Shown here piece after piece: positions 23,750 to 34,828 of a stretch of DNA of 64,000 nucleotides. The number at the start of each line of letters is the position of its first letter. Within the stretch, counting starts at the first letter, position 1. Origin of the DNA: Gnetum montanum (lineage: Eukaryota; Streptophyta; Gnetopsida; Gnetales; Gnetaceae). The stretch spans positions 293,180 through 357,179 of the forward strand of contig MNCI01025357.1 in assembly GCA_015680685.1 (NCBI GenBank). Reading direction: 5' to 3'. The notes below the pieces were generated by a model. It saw nothing but the letters and a program-made list of their open reading frames with translations, did no database searches and was not told where the DNA came from. A program made the translations under genes and the position numbers.

Positions 23750-25418
23750 TATAACAATTGAAAATGCTGGTGGCTGGAATCATTGAGGGGTCAACGGATG
23801 CATAGCCTTAATCTCGCCTCTATGTGAGGGCCTTGTTGGAAATGGAGGTGGAGCACCCTAAATGGTCTTGTCAATTGAATAGGGACCTTACCAGTTGCAA
23901 TCAAGGAAATGGATACAACCAGGGGATGGTGTGGTTAGCTGAAATGCAAGTGCAAACAATACAAAATGATGCTAAGTGTCAAAGCGATGCTTTGTGGTGC
24001 TAAGTGTAGAGCGTGACGATGGAATGGGGGCAAGCGTAGCTAAGGGTTTTGATTGAAATGAGAGTGGCAACCCATGAAGACTACAGCTTGAGCATAGTAC
24101 AGTGTGACATCAAGTGAAAAAGTGCAAAAGGATGTAAGAAAAATGTAATAAAATGCTAGAAATAGGAGAGAGAAATGGAACACCACCCCAAATGGGAGTG
24201 TAGTTAACTCCAAAAAGGTCTCACAAGATATATAGTATACAACAAGCATAGTGGAAGCATAGTCATAGTCTCAGTGGTGTTGGCCCATGAAGTTTGGTGC
24301 TCACCATGATGAACTATGCCTACCGGGTTGGTCATTGCGATGTATTGTGTAGTGTTCTGTAGGGCTACAATGGGCTTGCAATGGGTCATGATGTGCAACT
24401 CTACCTCTCTACTGGTGTGGTGTGCTCTGGGTCTCATTTACCCATGGGGCTAAGTGCCAAAATGCCAAAATGCCAAATTCCAAATGAAAGTGCCAACTAC
24501 CCAACTAGTGAAAAATGGAAGCCCCCCTTGAAACATTGAGATGTAGGGTTATTTATAAGGCTAGGAATAGCCCAAAATGTGGATCAAGCACCACGTGGCA
24601 ATGCGGTAGGTTGAACCATGAGAAAAATTCAGAAAAATTTCTAAGTTTAAAAGTGACAAAAAAAAGTTTTAAAAAATTCTAACTTTGGTTGCTACACTTG
24701 TTCCATGTTACGTGTGAGACATAGGATGCTAGCTGCTACACTTGTCCTACGTTACGTGCAAGACACAGGACACTAGCTACTACACTCATCCTATATTGCA
24801 TGCAAGACATGGGATGCTAGCTACTACGCTTATCCTGTGTTATGTGTGGGACACAAAATGCTCCCCTAGGACAAGGCGTGGCATGGACACTTAGAAGAAT
24901 CCAGTGAAGACTATAATCCCTGTTCTTGCTACACTCTAAAGCATAGCAGGAGGGGTGGCCTTAGGAGTTAGAAAATCTACCAAAGGCCTCTTCCATGCTG
25001 AGTTAGCTTGACAGCTTTTGGCTTGACACTTAGGCAAAAATTGTCACTGAAAAATGAGCTACGTTGGCTATGCTCTAGAGCATAGTAGGTAGAGTGAGAG
25101 TATAGCATAACACTTAGAAAAATTTTCATGCAACTGCTGTTGACACTTTGAAAATTTTACAAAATAGGCCTTAATACATGCTACACTGGCTATGCTAGGG
25201 AGTGTAGCACCAACACTTAGAAAAATTTACCAAGTTTTGACACTTAGAGAAATTTATAGAAAGTGCCATCATTCTGACACTTAGAAAAATTTTTCAAATC
25301 TGGTAGTTGGAGTTATCTACACTCAACACTTAGAAAAATTTTGGCAAAGTGCCACTATTCTGACACCTAGTCAAATTTGTAGTTGAGATGCTGAGACCTA
25401 AAATTTTGTGGTGTTTCA
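23750..25418 (-). repeat. 3' LTR of element C
   Basis: 1,669 bp, collinear with 31106-32738. In element sense it starts TGAAACACCA (25418) and ends near 23750, where the final ACA has decayed to ATA. It contains four 44-bp tandem units (24690-24865) and many copies of a CACTTAGAAAAATTT motif (24880-25370). It is preceded in element sense by a purine tract (aaagagagg) opposite 25420-25431. Confidence 0.85.
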
Positions 25419-25431
25419 ATGGCCTCTCTTT

Positions 25432-27100
25432 GTTGATATTTGGAGGAGTGGCCTGAGAGATGTTGACAAAGAATTATAAAACACCATAGTAGATGTGGCA
25501 CCAAAATCACTTATTGGTACTTGATCAGGTGTCATTTCACCATGCTCAAGAGTGTTGTGGATAAGCGTATGCTAGGGCAAAGTGTGTAGGTAATGTTCTA
25601 GGGAGACAAAATGCAAGTAGAGAAAATAAAATACAAATAGTATATCCTAATGCAAGATGCAAATTCAACATGGCTAACGGTGACCATGGCATGAAGTGGC
25701 TTACCCTTGGAACATTGACCTCTCGTCAGAGTGCTTATGAGAGAGTTAAAGTCAATCCAAGGCTAGGCTGATTGCAAAACTGCAATGCTTGTAAATTGCT
25801 TGGGGATGTGCTTCTCCCCTCTCTTTATTTCTTTCTTTTTTGCATTCTTTTCTTCTTTTCTTTGTTGTGAGGCAAACCTCCATTGGGTTCGGCTTACTAC
25901 TAAATGCTAGGTGCAAGGTGTGGGCCATCAAGTGGACTGCATGCCATAAGATGGACTTTGATGCAACCACATCACATCTGTAGGACAAGTGTTTCCTCCT
26001 AGAGATGAGGTGCATTATATCCACTTGGGCCTTGACTAGCAAATAGAGGCTCCCCATATGATGAGTTGTGTTATGTCCACCATGGGTTCTATGGTTGACA
26101 TGAGGAGAATGCCATATACATCATAGTGTGTATGCATCAAAGGAATGTACAATCATGAGTATGTAGGGGATAAGAGAATATTGGGATGAAGGAGTGGATG
26201 TGCATAGGCTATAATAGGATGAGGGGGATGTGCACTCTTGAGTGGCTTAACTAGTTCAATCATGCACATCGGAGCAATGTGGTGGCTTGCTGCTGCAATG
26301 AGATGCATCTCTGCACAACCATCTCCAAGGCTTCGTCCTACAAACAGAACTCTAAGAAGACAAAAAAACCACAAAACATGAAATGCAAGTGCAAATGCCA
26401 AATGTGAAGATGTTGTAGGTGCTGGATGTGAAGATGTTGCAAGTGCTTGATATGAAGATGCTACAAATGTGTCAAATGCTGTACCAGTTGCAAGTGCTCA
26501 GGAAGCTAGTGAAAGTGCTATGGTGATGATGTTGTAAGTGCTCCAAAGGCTGCAATGATGGTAGGTGCTCCAAAAGATTAGCAAAATGATGGGAGGCAAT
26601 GATGTTGTGAGTGTGAAAACCTAGTTTAAGGTCCTGGTAGATCATGAAGTGTTAATTTATATTCCTAGTAGACTGTTGTGTGCCACTTTAATGTTGTAGT
26701 AGATGATTTGTTGTGCTAGTTTAACGTCATGACCCAAGGACGATCTGTGCTAGTTTATAGTCATAGAAAACTGTCTATGCCAGTTTTTTGCATCATGGTG
26801 GATGAGTGCTTACCTTGCTTATGTGAGGTGCAATGTTGTATGCATAGTCATGCTGTGTGCGTGCAAAATCCTACAAAAATCAACTAGAGAAACAACATCA
26901 AGTGACACCTATCGTAAACAAAGTTAAAATCCATGAATGAAAGGAAAAAAAATGAGAAAATTAATAGTTTTAGGTTGTTTTGGGTTGTGGGCTAGTTTAA
27001 GGGCTTTTTAGGCCATGTGTTTTTGTAGTTTTATGAATTTTTTATGTTTTTTTTTATGTTTTTCAAATGCAATGCATAAGCTAAGTGGATGGATGCCTAA
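25432..27100 (-). other. C internal region without recognisable genes
   Basis: This stretch lies between protease and the 3' LTR, where an autonomous element would carry pol. I find no RT, RNase H or integrase signature on either strand. There are degenerate short repeats such as 'gatgttgyaagtgct' (26400-26620) and paired 'cagttt/agtttaacgtcatg' blocks (26640-26790; the latter recurs at 29940-29990). Confidence 0.6.
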
Positions 27101-28480
27101 ATAAAGCAAAGTAGTGTGTAAACTAGGTAAGAAAGTGAAATGTAAATGCATGAACAAATGCAATGCAAGAAAAAACCAAAAATGCATAACCTATGAAGGC
27201 AAGGGATAAGCAGGAAAATTCTTGGTCACATAGTTGCTTCTTAATTGGGCATGGATTAGGGGGTGTGCAAGGCTTAGGATCCTCTGGGAGGCTATTGGCT
27301 TTAACCACTCATTCAGGTGTGTTAACCTTAGGTGTTGCATTGATTGCTTTAGGTGTACCACCAAGAAACTTCACCTTCAACACTTGCTCCATGTCTATGT
27401 TGTGAATAGCCAGAGGGAAGGCATTATCACCATGGATGATAACTTAACCACCTTCATATGGAAGGTGGACTTCTTGATGGATGGGAGAGGAGATGACTCG
27501 TAGTTGGGCTAGCCAAGGCCTACATAGGATCAGGTTAAAGCTTGGCATCTCCTCTATGACAATGAAATCCATGATTATGGGGAATTGTTATCCTTCCATG
27601 AAGGCTAAGTTGATTGTACCCTTGATGATGACGCTTGATCCGTTGAAGGATTTTATACAAGTGGTTTTTGTTAGCCTAATTTTATTTGCTAGGCCTAACT
27701 TGTCAATGATGGAGTACAAGACTATGTTTGTTGTTGTACCATCATCGAAATGCACTCTGCGGATGATGCACTACCCAACACATATGCTAATTGACAATGG
27801 AGCTGTAGTGACCTCCTCTCATTTAGGGTTGACCTTGACTGCATCATCATGAAATGCTAGGGATGTTGAACTTAATTCCTATGGTGCATGGGGCAACATC
27901 ATTGCACGGATGGATGCCTCATCTACAAGGATGTCCTTCATAACAAGAATGGAGGCCAACATCTGGGCCAACGCTTGACAGTGAGTAGATGAGGTCATGA
28001 CTAGATCATACATGCTCAACATTGTGTTATTGTGTTTCAGTGTTTGTTTCACCTCATTTAGTGTAGCTACCAAGTCCTTGTTGTTGACTATTATGTTGAC
28101 CTTGACTTCCTCCATGCATCTTGAGAGATAGATCTCTCATGGAGGGGACTTGAGCTTAATTTGCTTAGATTTCTTGGTGGTAGGGGCCCCAATATTCAAT
28201 TTTTGCTTGTTGGTTATGGCCTTTGCTTTGACCATGGGGGTTCCAAGGCACTTGTTTGTCCTCTTGCATTGCCATTTGGTAGGCCTACCTAGGTTGCTAG
28301 CGGGGTTGACACTTGAAGGAGGACGAACTAAGATGTTGCCCATTGGTAGACTTGGGGTAGGTGAGGGGCCATCACGTTGTGGCATCCTTATGAAAAACAT
28401 TAGTTTAGGAGTTGTTGCAGGGCCAACTTGTTGTGGTACCTTAATGAAAAAAGGTTGCTTAGCTATTGTTGTTGCTATGT
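27100..28480 (-). pseudogene. C protease and flanking region (broken)
   Basis: Decayed Tat-type protease after gag. A block opposite 27430-27580 reads like the terminal 'LGRPWL...' segment of these proteases. A pre-protease region with a conserved Lys/Leu stretch is at 27879-28115 ('MEEVKVNIIVNNKDLVATL'), and a basic Pro-rich linker at 28137-28400. The frame is broken in several places; boundaries between gag and protease are approximate. Confidence 0.5.
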
Positions 28481-30632
28481 CATGTCAGTTTAACATCTTA
28501 GCGGATGACTACTGTGAGACCTTGACCACAAAGGATGTTGTGGGTACTCGAGGTGGCACTTTGATAATAAAGGAGGCCCTCTTGATTATGGAGGCTAAGG
28601 GGATCCTTTTTGGGAGGCACACGAATCACAAAAGGTTGTTGCACAGGTTTAGACTTGCCTCCTATGTTGACGTAGTTTATGACATAGGGGGCATCATCTG
28701 CATTGGATTGGGTCACTGTGTTAAGCACCAGTTGGCCTTGTTCTATCATTCTTTGCAGGTCATCCTACAAAGCATGATAGTTTTCTATTCTATGACCAGA
28801 CATTTGGTGGTAATGATAGTATTGTTCCAGCTTGAAATGTTGTGCGACCAAGGGCTCCTCGGTATTGCTGAGGTGGGGTTCCTTAGTAGTTTGTAGTACT
28901 TGTCAGGTTTTTGGTGGGCAATCTCTGATACATGTTTGTATTGGATTTTCCTAGCTTTCAGGAGTTACTCTAGTAGTTCAGAGGGTTCCATCGGTAATGG
29001 TTTATACTTTGAGTCATCCTTGTGCTCAAAGTTGGGCCTTGGGGAAACCCTTACTAATGTAGGAGAGTTGGCACCAGAGTTGGTAGCTTTGTGAGCTGGG
29101 GCCTTGGGCTACTTGGCTATTGGACCTTAGTTGGTTACGTTTTCTCTTATGGCCACTATTATCATTGTTGCATTTTTCTTGCATGCATGTTGGTTTCTGT
29201 AGGCAACATAGGCTGAGTCATTGCTCAATTGCACTGCCTTTTCTATGCCCTTCATTTGGGCAAAGGCTTGGCTAAGAGACTTTGAGGCCAAGTAATATAG
29301 TTTGGACTTGATGAAGTCATTCGCTACACCCTTGAAGATGGCCAGTAGGTACATATCTGCTAGAGGTTCACGCATTTCACTCAATGTAGTATTCTAGTAC
29401 TGGTGGAATTTTGGCACAGGCTCCAAGGGCCCCTGCTTGACTTGCATGAGTTAGTCAAGGGTTGCTTCAGGCTTTAGGTTATACCTGAAGCATGTCACAA
29501 ATTGGCTTATGAGATCCTCCAAAGAAGAGATTAAGGCCTTGGATAGTGCACAATACCAGTCTAAGGCCTTGCCAGTGAGTGACATGGGGAACACATGCAT
29601 GATGGCATGTGGCTAGGCTTGAAGGAGCAGGCACTTAGAACAAAATGTGACCAAGTGTGTGTTGGGGTCTCCTTTACCATTGTGCTTGGTGAGTTGAGGT
29701 AGCTGGACCCTAGTTGGAAGAGTTAAAAGTGGTATCGTAGGACTTATGCGATCATGTTGGTAGAAGTCCACCACCTTGATGGTTTTGCAGGAGGTAGCTT
29801 TGAGTTGGATGATCTCCTTCGTCAAACTTTGGACCAACTAGAATGCCTAATCCAAGCTTGGGGATGTTCCAACTAGTTACATTGGCTGGCCTTGTGTTGG
29901 TTGCATAGCATAGGATCGAATTGTTGGTTGCAAAGTTTGCCAGTTTAACGTCATAGCCAATGGTCATTGCCAGTTTAACGTCTTAGCGAATGGGTTTAGT
30001 TGATGCATTGGCTAAGTGATGGGCGTAGTGATCGAGGCAGACGAGACATAAGTGGGTTAGATGGACATTGTGGATGTTAATGAGACAAGTAGGACATAGT
30101 ATGCTTAAGTTGTTTGGGGCTAGGAGGTGGTCCCTGTGTGAGCATAAGGTTGGGCAAATGCAATGGCTACCTGCAAGAAAGGTTGAATTGACATGGTCAC
30201 CATCTTAGAGAGGATGGTTGGACCGAATCGAGTAGGGGTCGTACTAGGGATTGATTGTTGGAAGATGGTGTAGATGGGGATCTTCTGTTCAAAGTAGGCC
30301 TCAAACTCATCTTCTTCCTCTTGTGAGGCTTCCTTGTAGGTTGTTCCTACATCATGCTTGTTTGCATGGCTGAGTTGGGACAACAACTGGTGGTAGGACT
30401 TTGTGGGTGGAATTATGTTAAACAAGGTAGGGTTGTACTCTCATCCATCTTGATGGACTCGTTCATAATCTTGGTTTGCCTCTAGGTTGAGGTGATCCAC
30501 TGGTAATTCTACTTGGATTTTGGTACCAAAAAAATTGTATTGTTCATGGCTTAGCATAGCACACTTTGGGTAGATCATGGTATCAAATGTGTTAAACATC
30601 GACATGGAAGGTTGATCTAGATTCATTTTCAC
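28480..30632 (-). pseudogene. C gag (Tat-like, broken)
   Basis: Gag of element C, start at 30632 (MKMNLDQPSMSMF). Open pieces in one frame at 30441-30632 and 30120-30425 include an acidic stretch 'EASQEEEDEFEAYFEQ'. The capsid-like core follows near 29613-29837 with 'LTKHNGKGDPNTHLVTF', a hallmark of plant gypsy Gag. Then come 29127-29384 ('MSEMREPLADMYLLAIFKG') and 28498-28749. It has several stops but long readable runs, so it is less decayed than J or K. Confidence 0.75.
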
Positions 30633-30679
30633 AAATCAAGTTGTGAGAGTTGTTGTTTGCAGAAAAAAGCTAACTCTAA

Positions 30680-30975
30680 AAAATGTAGAAAAATCACTAA
30701 GTCTGCCAGTAGCAGAAAAATGGCTAAGTATAAAATGTAGAAAAATGGCTAAGTGTAAAAATGTAGAAAAATGGCTAAGTATGGAAACCACAAAAAAAAT
30801 TGACTAAGTGTAAAATTGTAGAAAATTTGGCTAATTATGAAAATGCAAAAAAAAATGCTAAGTATGAAAATGTAGAAAAAATGCTAAATATGAAAGCTGT
30901 TGAAAATGCTAAGTATGAAAATGCAAAATAAAATGCTAAGTATGAAAGCTACTGAAAATGGCTAACTATGATGCT
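30680..30975 (-). repeat. Degenerate tandem repeat in C leader
   Basis: About a dozen imperfect copies of a 20-30 base unit with core 'aaaatggctaagtatgaaaa' and 'atgtagaaaa'. The array lies between primer site and gag start, in the 5' leader of C's RNA. It ends just before short direct repeats of 'gctatgctctgaga' type (30980-31025). Confidence 0.75.
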
Positions 30976-31084
30976 ACACTTGCTATGTTAGAGCTTGCTA
31001 TGCTCTGAGAACTTGTTACGCTCTCCAGAGCATCCAGAGTTTTGGTTAAGTGCCAATCAAAAAATGTAGAAAGAAATGCAGGGC

Positions 31085-31101
31085 CCTCCTTCTAGCACCA
31101 A
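31085..31101 (-). promoter_or_regulatory. Primer-binding-site block of C
   Basis: On the minus strand TGGTGCTAGAAGGAGGG starts a few bases after the 5' LTR end. The same block with TGGCACTAGAAGGAGGG lies at the same place in element D (60057-60073), although the LTRs are unrelated. I cannot name the priming tRNA. Confidence 0.7.
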
Positions 31102-31105
31102 AAAC

Positions 31106-32738
31106 TGTAATAACCAAAAACGTCAGTGGCTGGAATCACTGAGGGGTCAAGAGATGCACAGCCTTAACCATGCCTTTGCATGAGGGCCTTCCTGAAAATA
31201 GAGGCGAAGCACCCTAAATGATCTTGTCGATCGAATAGGGACCTTGCTGGTTGCAACTGAGGCAGTGGGTATAACTAGCGGGTGGTGTGGTTAGCCAAAA
31301 TGCAAAATAGTGCTAAATGTTAAAGTGATGCTTCACGGTGCTAAGTGTAGAGTGTAACCACAGAATGGGGGTGAGCATAGCCAAGGGTTTTACTTGAAAT
31401 AGGAATGTCAACCCACGAAGACTGCCACTCGAGCATAGTACAACATGATGACATGTGAAAAAGTGTGAAAAGATGCAAGAAAAATATAATAAAATGTTAG
31501 AAACAAGAGAGAGAAGTGGAACACCACCCCAAACGGAAGCATAGTTAACTCAAAAAAGGTATTACAAGATATACAGTGTACAAAAGGCATAGTAGAAGTG
31601 TAGTCACAATCTATGTGGTGTCGGGCGGTGAAGTCTAGTGCTCACCATGATGAATTGTGCCTACCAGGTTGGACACTGCGATGTACCGTGTGATGTTCTA
31701 TAGAGCTGCAATGGGGTTGCAATGGACTGTGATGTGCAACTCTGCCTCTCTGTGAATGTGGTGTGCTTTGGATCTTGTTCGCCCATAGAGCTAAGTGCCA
31801 AAATGCCAAAATGTCAAATGTCAAATGAAAGTGCTAATTGCCCAACTAGTGAAAAATGGAAGGCCCCCCCTCCCAAAAAAAAAACATTGGGGTGCAGGGG
31901 TATTTACAGGGTTAAGGTTAGCCCAAAATGCAAATTAAGTTCCATGTGGCAATGTAGTAGGTGGGACCATGAGAAAAATTTAGAAAAAGTTCAAAAAAAT
32001 TCTAACTCTAGTCGCTAGGCTCGTCTCGTGTTATGTGCTGAACATGGGATGTTGGTTGCTACGCTCGTCCCGTGTTATGTGCACTACATGGGATGTTGGC
32101 TACTATGCTCATCCTGTGTTACATGTAAGACATGGGATGTTGGTTGCTACGCTCATCTTATGTTACGTGTAGGACACGGGACACTCCCAGGGATAGGGCA
32201 TGACATGGACACTTAGAAGAATTTGGTGAAGAATGTAATCCCTGTTCTTACTATGCTTTGGAGCATAGCAGGAGGGGTGGCCTTAGGAGTTAGAAAATCT
32301 ACCAAATGCCTCTTCCATGCTGAGCTAGCTTGACAACTTCTAGCTTAACACTTAGGCAAAACTTGTCACCAAAAGTGTGCTACACTAGCTATGCTCTAGA
32401 GTGTAGCAAGCAATGTGAGAGTGTAGCAGAACACCTAGAGAGATTTTCATGCAATTGTTGTTGACACTTAGAAAATTTTGAAAAATAGGCCTTGATGCAT
32501 GCTACACTAGCTATGCTGGGAAGTGTAGCACCAACACTTAGAAAAATTTGCCAAGTTTTGAAACTTAGACATATTTGTAGAAAGTGCCATCATTTTGACA
32601 CTTAGAAAAATTTTGCAAATATGGCAGTTGGAGCTGACTACACTCAACACTTAAAAAATTTGGGCAAAGTGCCATTGTTTTGACACTTAGCCAAATTTGC
32701 AGTCAAGATGCTGAGACCCAAAATTTTATGGTGTTTCA
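31106..32738 (-). repeat. 5' LTR of element C
   Basis: 1,633 bp. In element sense TGAAACACCA at 32738 to GGTTATTACA at 31106, so both ends keep the TG...CA form. It is collinear with 23750-25418, with four 44-bp units (32014-32190) and the CACTTAGAAAAATTT motif series (32210-32700). Confidence 0.9.
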
Positions 32739-32743
32739 ATACC
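32739..32743. repeat. Right target-site duplication of C (ATACC)
   Basis: Identical to 23745-23749. Confidence 0.85.
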
Positions 32744-33766
32744 CTCCTTCAAACTTAAGAATATTATTCATATCAAGTCACTTAATGTGATTTTCCTTCA
32801 AATGCCTGGTTGAAATGTACATTTCTTCCCTTATGTTAATCATGCTACAAGTAGCCAATAGGGTTTCTTCATGATCATCAATATTGGACGCTCAATTGTG
32901 GTGATGTTTCCTTTGGTACTCATATTGCTCTGTCTCTTTGTGTATGTCCCTATACCTTCATGGTTCATACTCTCCATCTTCTTCATCAAGGTGCTTTTGA
33001 TGATATTCATGCTTATCATGAGCCCAATGTCTCTCCTTGTCACAATCTCTGAACCATTGTCCCCTTCTGTCGAGTCCACTAATAATTGTGAATAGAAAGA
33101 TAAACTAGTTGGAGAACAATGCCGGCTAGTTCTATTTCTATGACTCTAGAATTCATCTCTTTGTGATCCATAAGAAACTCTAGACCTAGAGTCTTGCTTA
33201 TATTTCGAGTCCTTTGCTTCTCTTCTTAGTGTCTCTGTGAGGGTTGAATGTAGTTGTACCTTGACAAGTTCTTACAAATGAAGAATAAGCATTTGGAAAT
33301 GGACTTCATGATTATGATGGAGTTTTTCTGCTACAAATGCATCATTGTCCAGTTCTTCTAGGACAATAGGAGGATTAACCTACTTTTCTTTGTTATTCTC
33401 ATGTTTGGTCTTCATAGCAGTGTCTTTTTGCACTTGTACCTTTGTGGGTTGGTAGGCTCTCATCATGTGTTTGGTCACATGGTACCCCTCTTGTACATGG
33501 CTTAGATTCATTCCCCTTAAACCTATTTGAAGCATGGCAAGTGCTAAATTCTCTAGAGACAAAATAATGTTGCCTTGTAGGTCCCTCCACCTTAATTTCC
33601 CATCTTGATGAAAGATGAATGTGAACTCCAGGTACTAAGGATTAGTATGAGTGTATGAGATTCATGTTTGCATAGGCATACTTCAGTATTCATTGTTAGT
33701 TGTTCTATCATTTCTCCTTTGTAAAGCTTTAGCAGGTGATAGTTTTTATTTAGGTGTTGAAGCCAT
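32744..33766 (-). pseudogene. J gag, N-terminal part
   Basis: Start codon opposite 33764-33766 (MASTPK in element sense), matching K gag start at 36338-36340. The segment near 33560-33650 reads 'YLEFTFIFHQDGKLRWRDL', then 'QGNIILS', equivalent to 'YIPNFTFIFHQDEQLCWHDL' in E. An Arg/Ser/His-rich linker follows, then acidic-basic sequence (32840-33079). It is interrupted at 32744 by C. Confidence 0.75.
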
Positions 33767-33891
33767 TTTTATATATGTGACACTTAGTTAAGTGTGTATG
33801 TTATTAGAATTGATTAAAGATATGAAGATTAACTTTTGGTTCTTGATATAACGAACTTTGTAAGATCAATTACTCAACACACATTGACACG

Positions 33892-33909
33892 TCCCCAACA
33901 ACAATGCCA
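33892..33909 (-). promoter_or_regulatory. Primer binding site of J (tRNA-Asp type)
   Basis: Minus strand TGGCATTGTTGTTGGGGA, immediately inside the 5' LTR. It differs from the tRNA-Asp complement TGGCGCCGTTGCCGGGGA only by G-to-A and C-to-T changes. K has TGGCATCGTTGTTAGGGA at 36465-36482. Confidence 0.85.
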
Positions 33910-33910
33910 A

Positions 33911-34823
33911 TGATAAGTAGTAGAGTAATTCCAACACTCTACCAGACAAGTCATTAGTGCTAACACATAACCAAATCATCCTTGATAGACGGACAATGTA
34001 ATTATGCTAGTGATTGATATTAAGTTCATGATCATTGTCTTCTCACCTTGATTTAGCGAACTCTAAGTGTATGGTTTAACTCACGGTGAGACATATGTTA
34101 TGTGACATTGTAAGGATCATTTTACTCCTAACTGGAAACATAATAAAAATGAAGTTAAGTGCTAATTCTAAGTAATAACAAGAATGTAAATTTATTCTAT
34201 CCTATAGCGATGAGCATCTGTTCCTAACTTACCAGACACACCTTGGACTCATGTAACTATTACTGGGATTACCAAGTAAATTCACCACTGAGTGAATCAA
34301 GTGAAACCACTACTGAGTTACCGAATGATTACACTTTAATGCTTAAAACTAGTCATAATCATTTTTCTTTACTAATGAACTAGTAAAATAAAATGCTTGA
34401 AAAATGTAAATGATTAAGCTAAGAAAATAAGCAAATTATGCTAAGTAAACAAATAAAACTAAGTGGATGTTATAATGATGAAAAGAAATCTCGATCTTTA
34501 TCACCATCATAAACTATGCCCAAGTATAATTCACTCAAATAAAGATTTTGTTCAACTGCTAAACATGACACTACGAGCATTCACTCTTTCACTAACTAAG
34601 AAAACAAACTGCAAGAGTTTCCATAAGACTTGTAATGAAAAGTTTTTTATTGTGTGTCCAAGTATTGGTATTTGTAGGATTGCACACATCCCGAGACATT
34701 GTATCAATGATGACATAACATGGGTTATGACATCATATCAATGATGACGTAACATGGATTACGACATCATATCAACGATATCATAGCTGCAATATCACAT
34801 TCTCCAAAAATTTGATTTTATCA
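33911..34823 (-). repeat. 5' LTR of element J
   Basis: 913 bp; in element sense TGATAAAATC (34823) to ...CTTATCA (33911). It is collinear with 2111-3004. It contains two tandem 34-bp units (34703-34736, 34737-34770) with TGACATCAT and TGACGTAA sites, against one in the 3' LTR. A TATA-like region in element sense lies opposite about 34670. Confidence 0.9.
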
Positions 34824-34828
34824 TCGCA
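34824..34828. repeat. Right target-site duplication of J (TCGCA)
   Basis: Pairs with TTGCA at 2106-2110 with one C/T difference. K's gag continues to the right. Confidence 0.75.

Larger units (their letters stand above)
23750..32738 (-). mobile_element. Element C: gag-protease-only LTR retrotransposon
   Basis: 8,989-bp minus-strand element with two LTRs of 1,633-1,669 bp, perfect 5-bp target duplication ATACC, a primer-site block and a polypurine tract. The internal region codes only for a Tat-like gag and protease (30632 to about 27100). No RT, RNase H or integrase motif is visible in the remaining 1.7 kb. It therefore looks non-autonomous. It is inserted in J's gag and, by its intact target duplication, is a relatively young layer. 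Confidence 0.85.
2111..34823 (-). mobile_element. Element J: nested Ty3/gypsy LTR retrotransposon
   Basis: Minus-strand, originally complete gypsy element inserted in K's gag. Order in element sense: 5' LTR (34823-33911), tRNA-Asp-type primer site (33892-33909), gag (33766-32744, then 23744-22560 after element C), protease, RT, RNase H, integrase (to 18880), long 3' noncoding part, polypurine tract (3016-3005), 3' LTR. The layout, primer type and gag signature fit the Athila/Tat group of non-chromoviral gypsy elements. Elements C and A, and the segment called I, interrupt it. Every coding part has stops and shifts. Confidence 0.8.

Noticed and set aside
28150-28896. Longest open frame of the window (248 codons, plus strand)
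   Set aside because: It lies antisense to C's gag/protease region, shows no domain, and has the low-complexity composition expected of a reverse-strand shadow.
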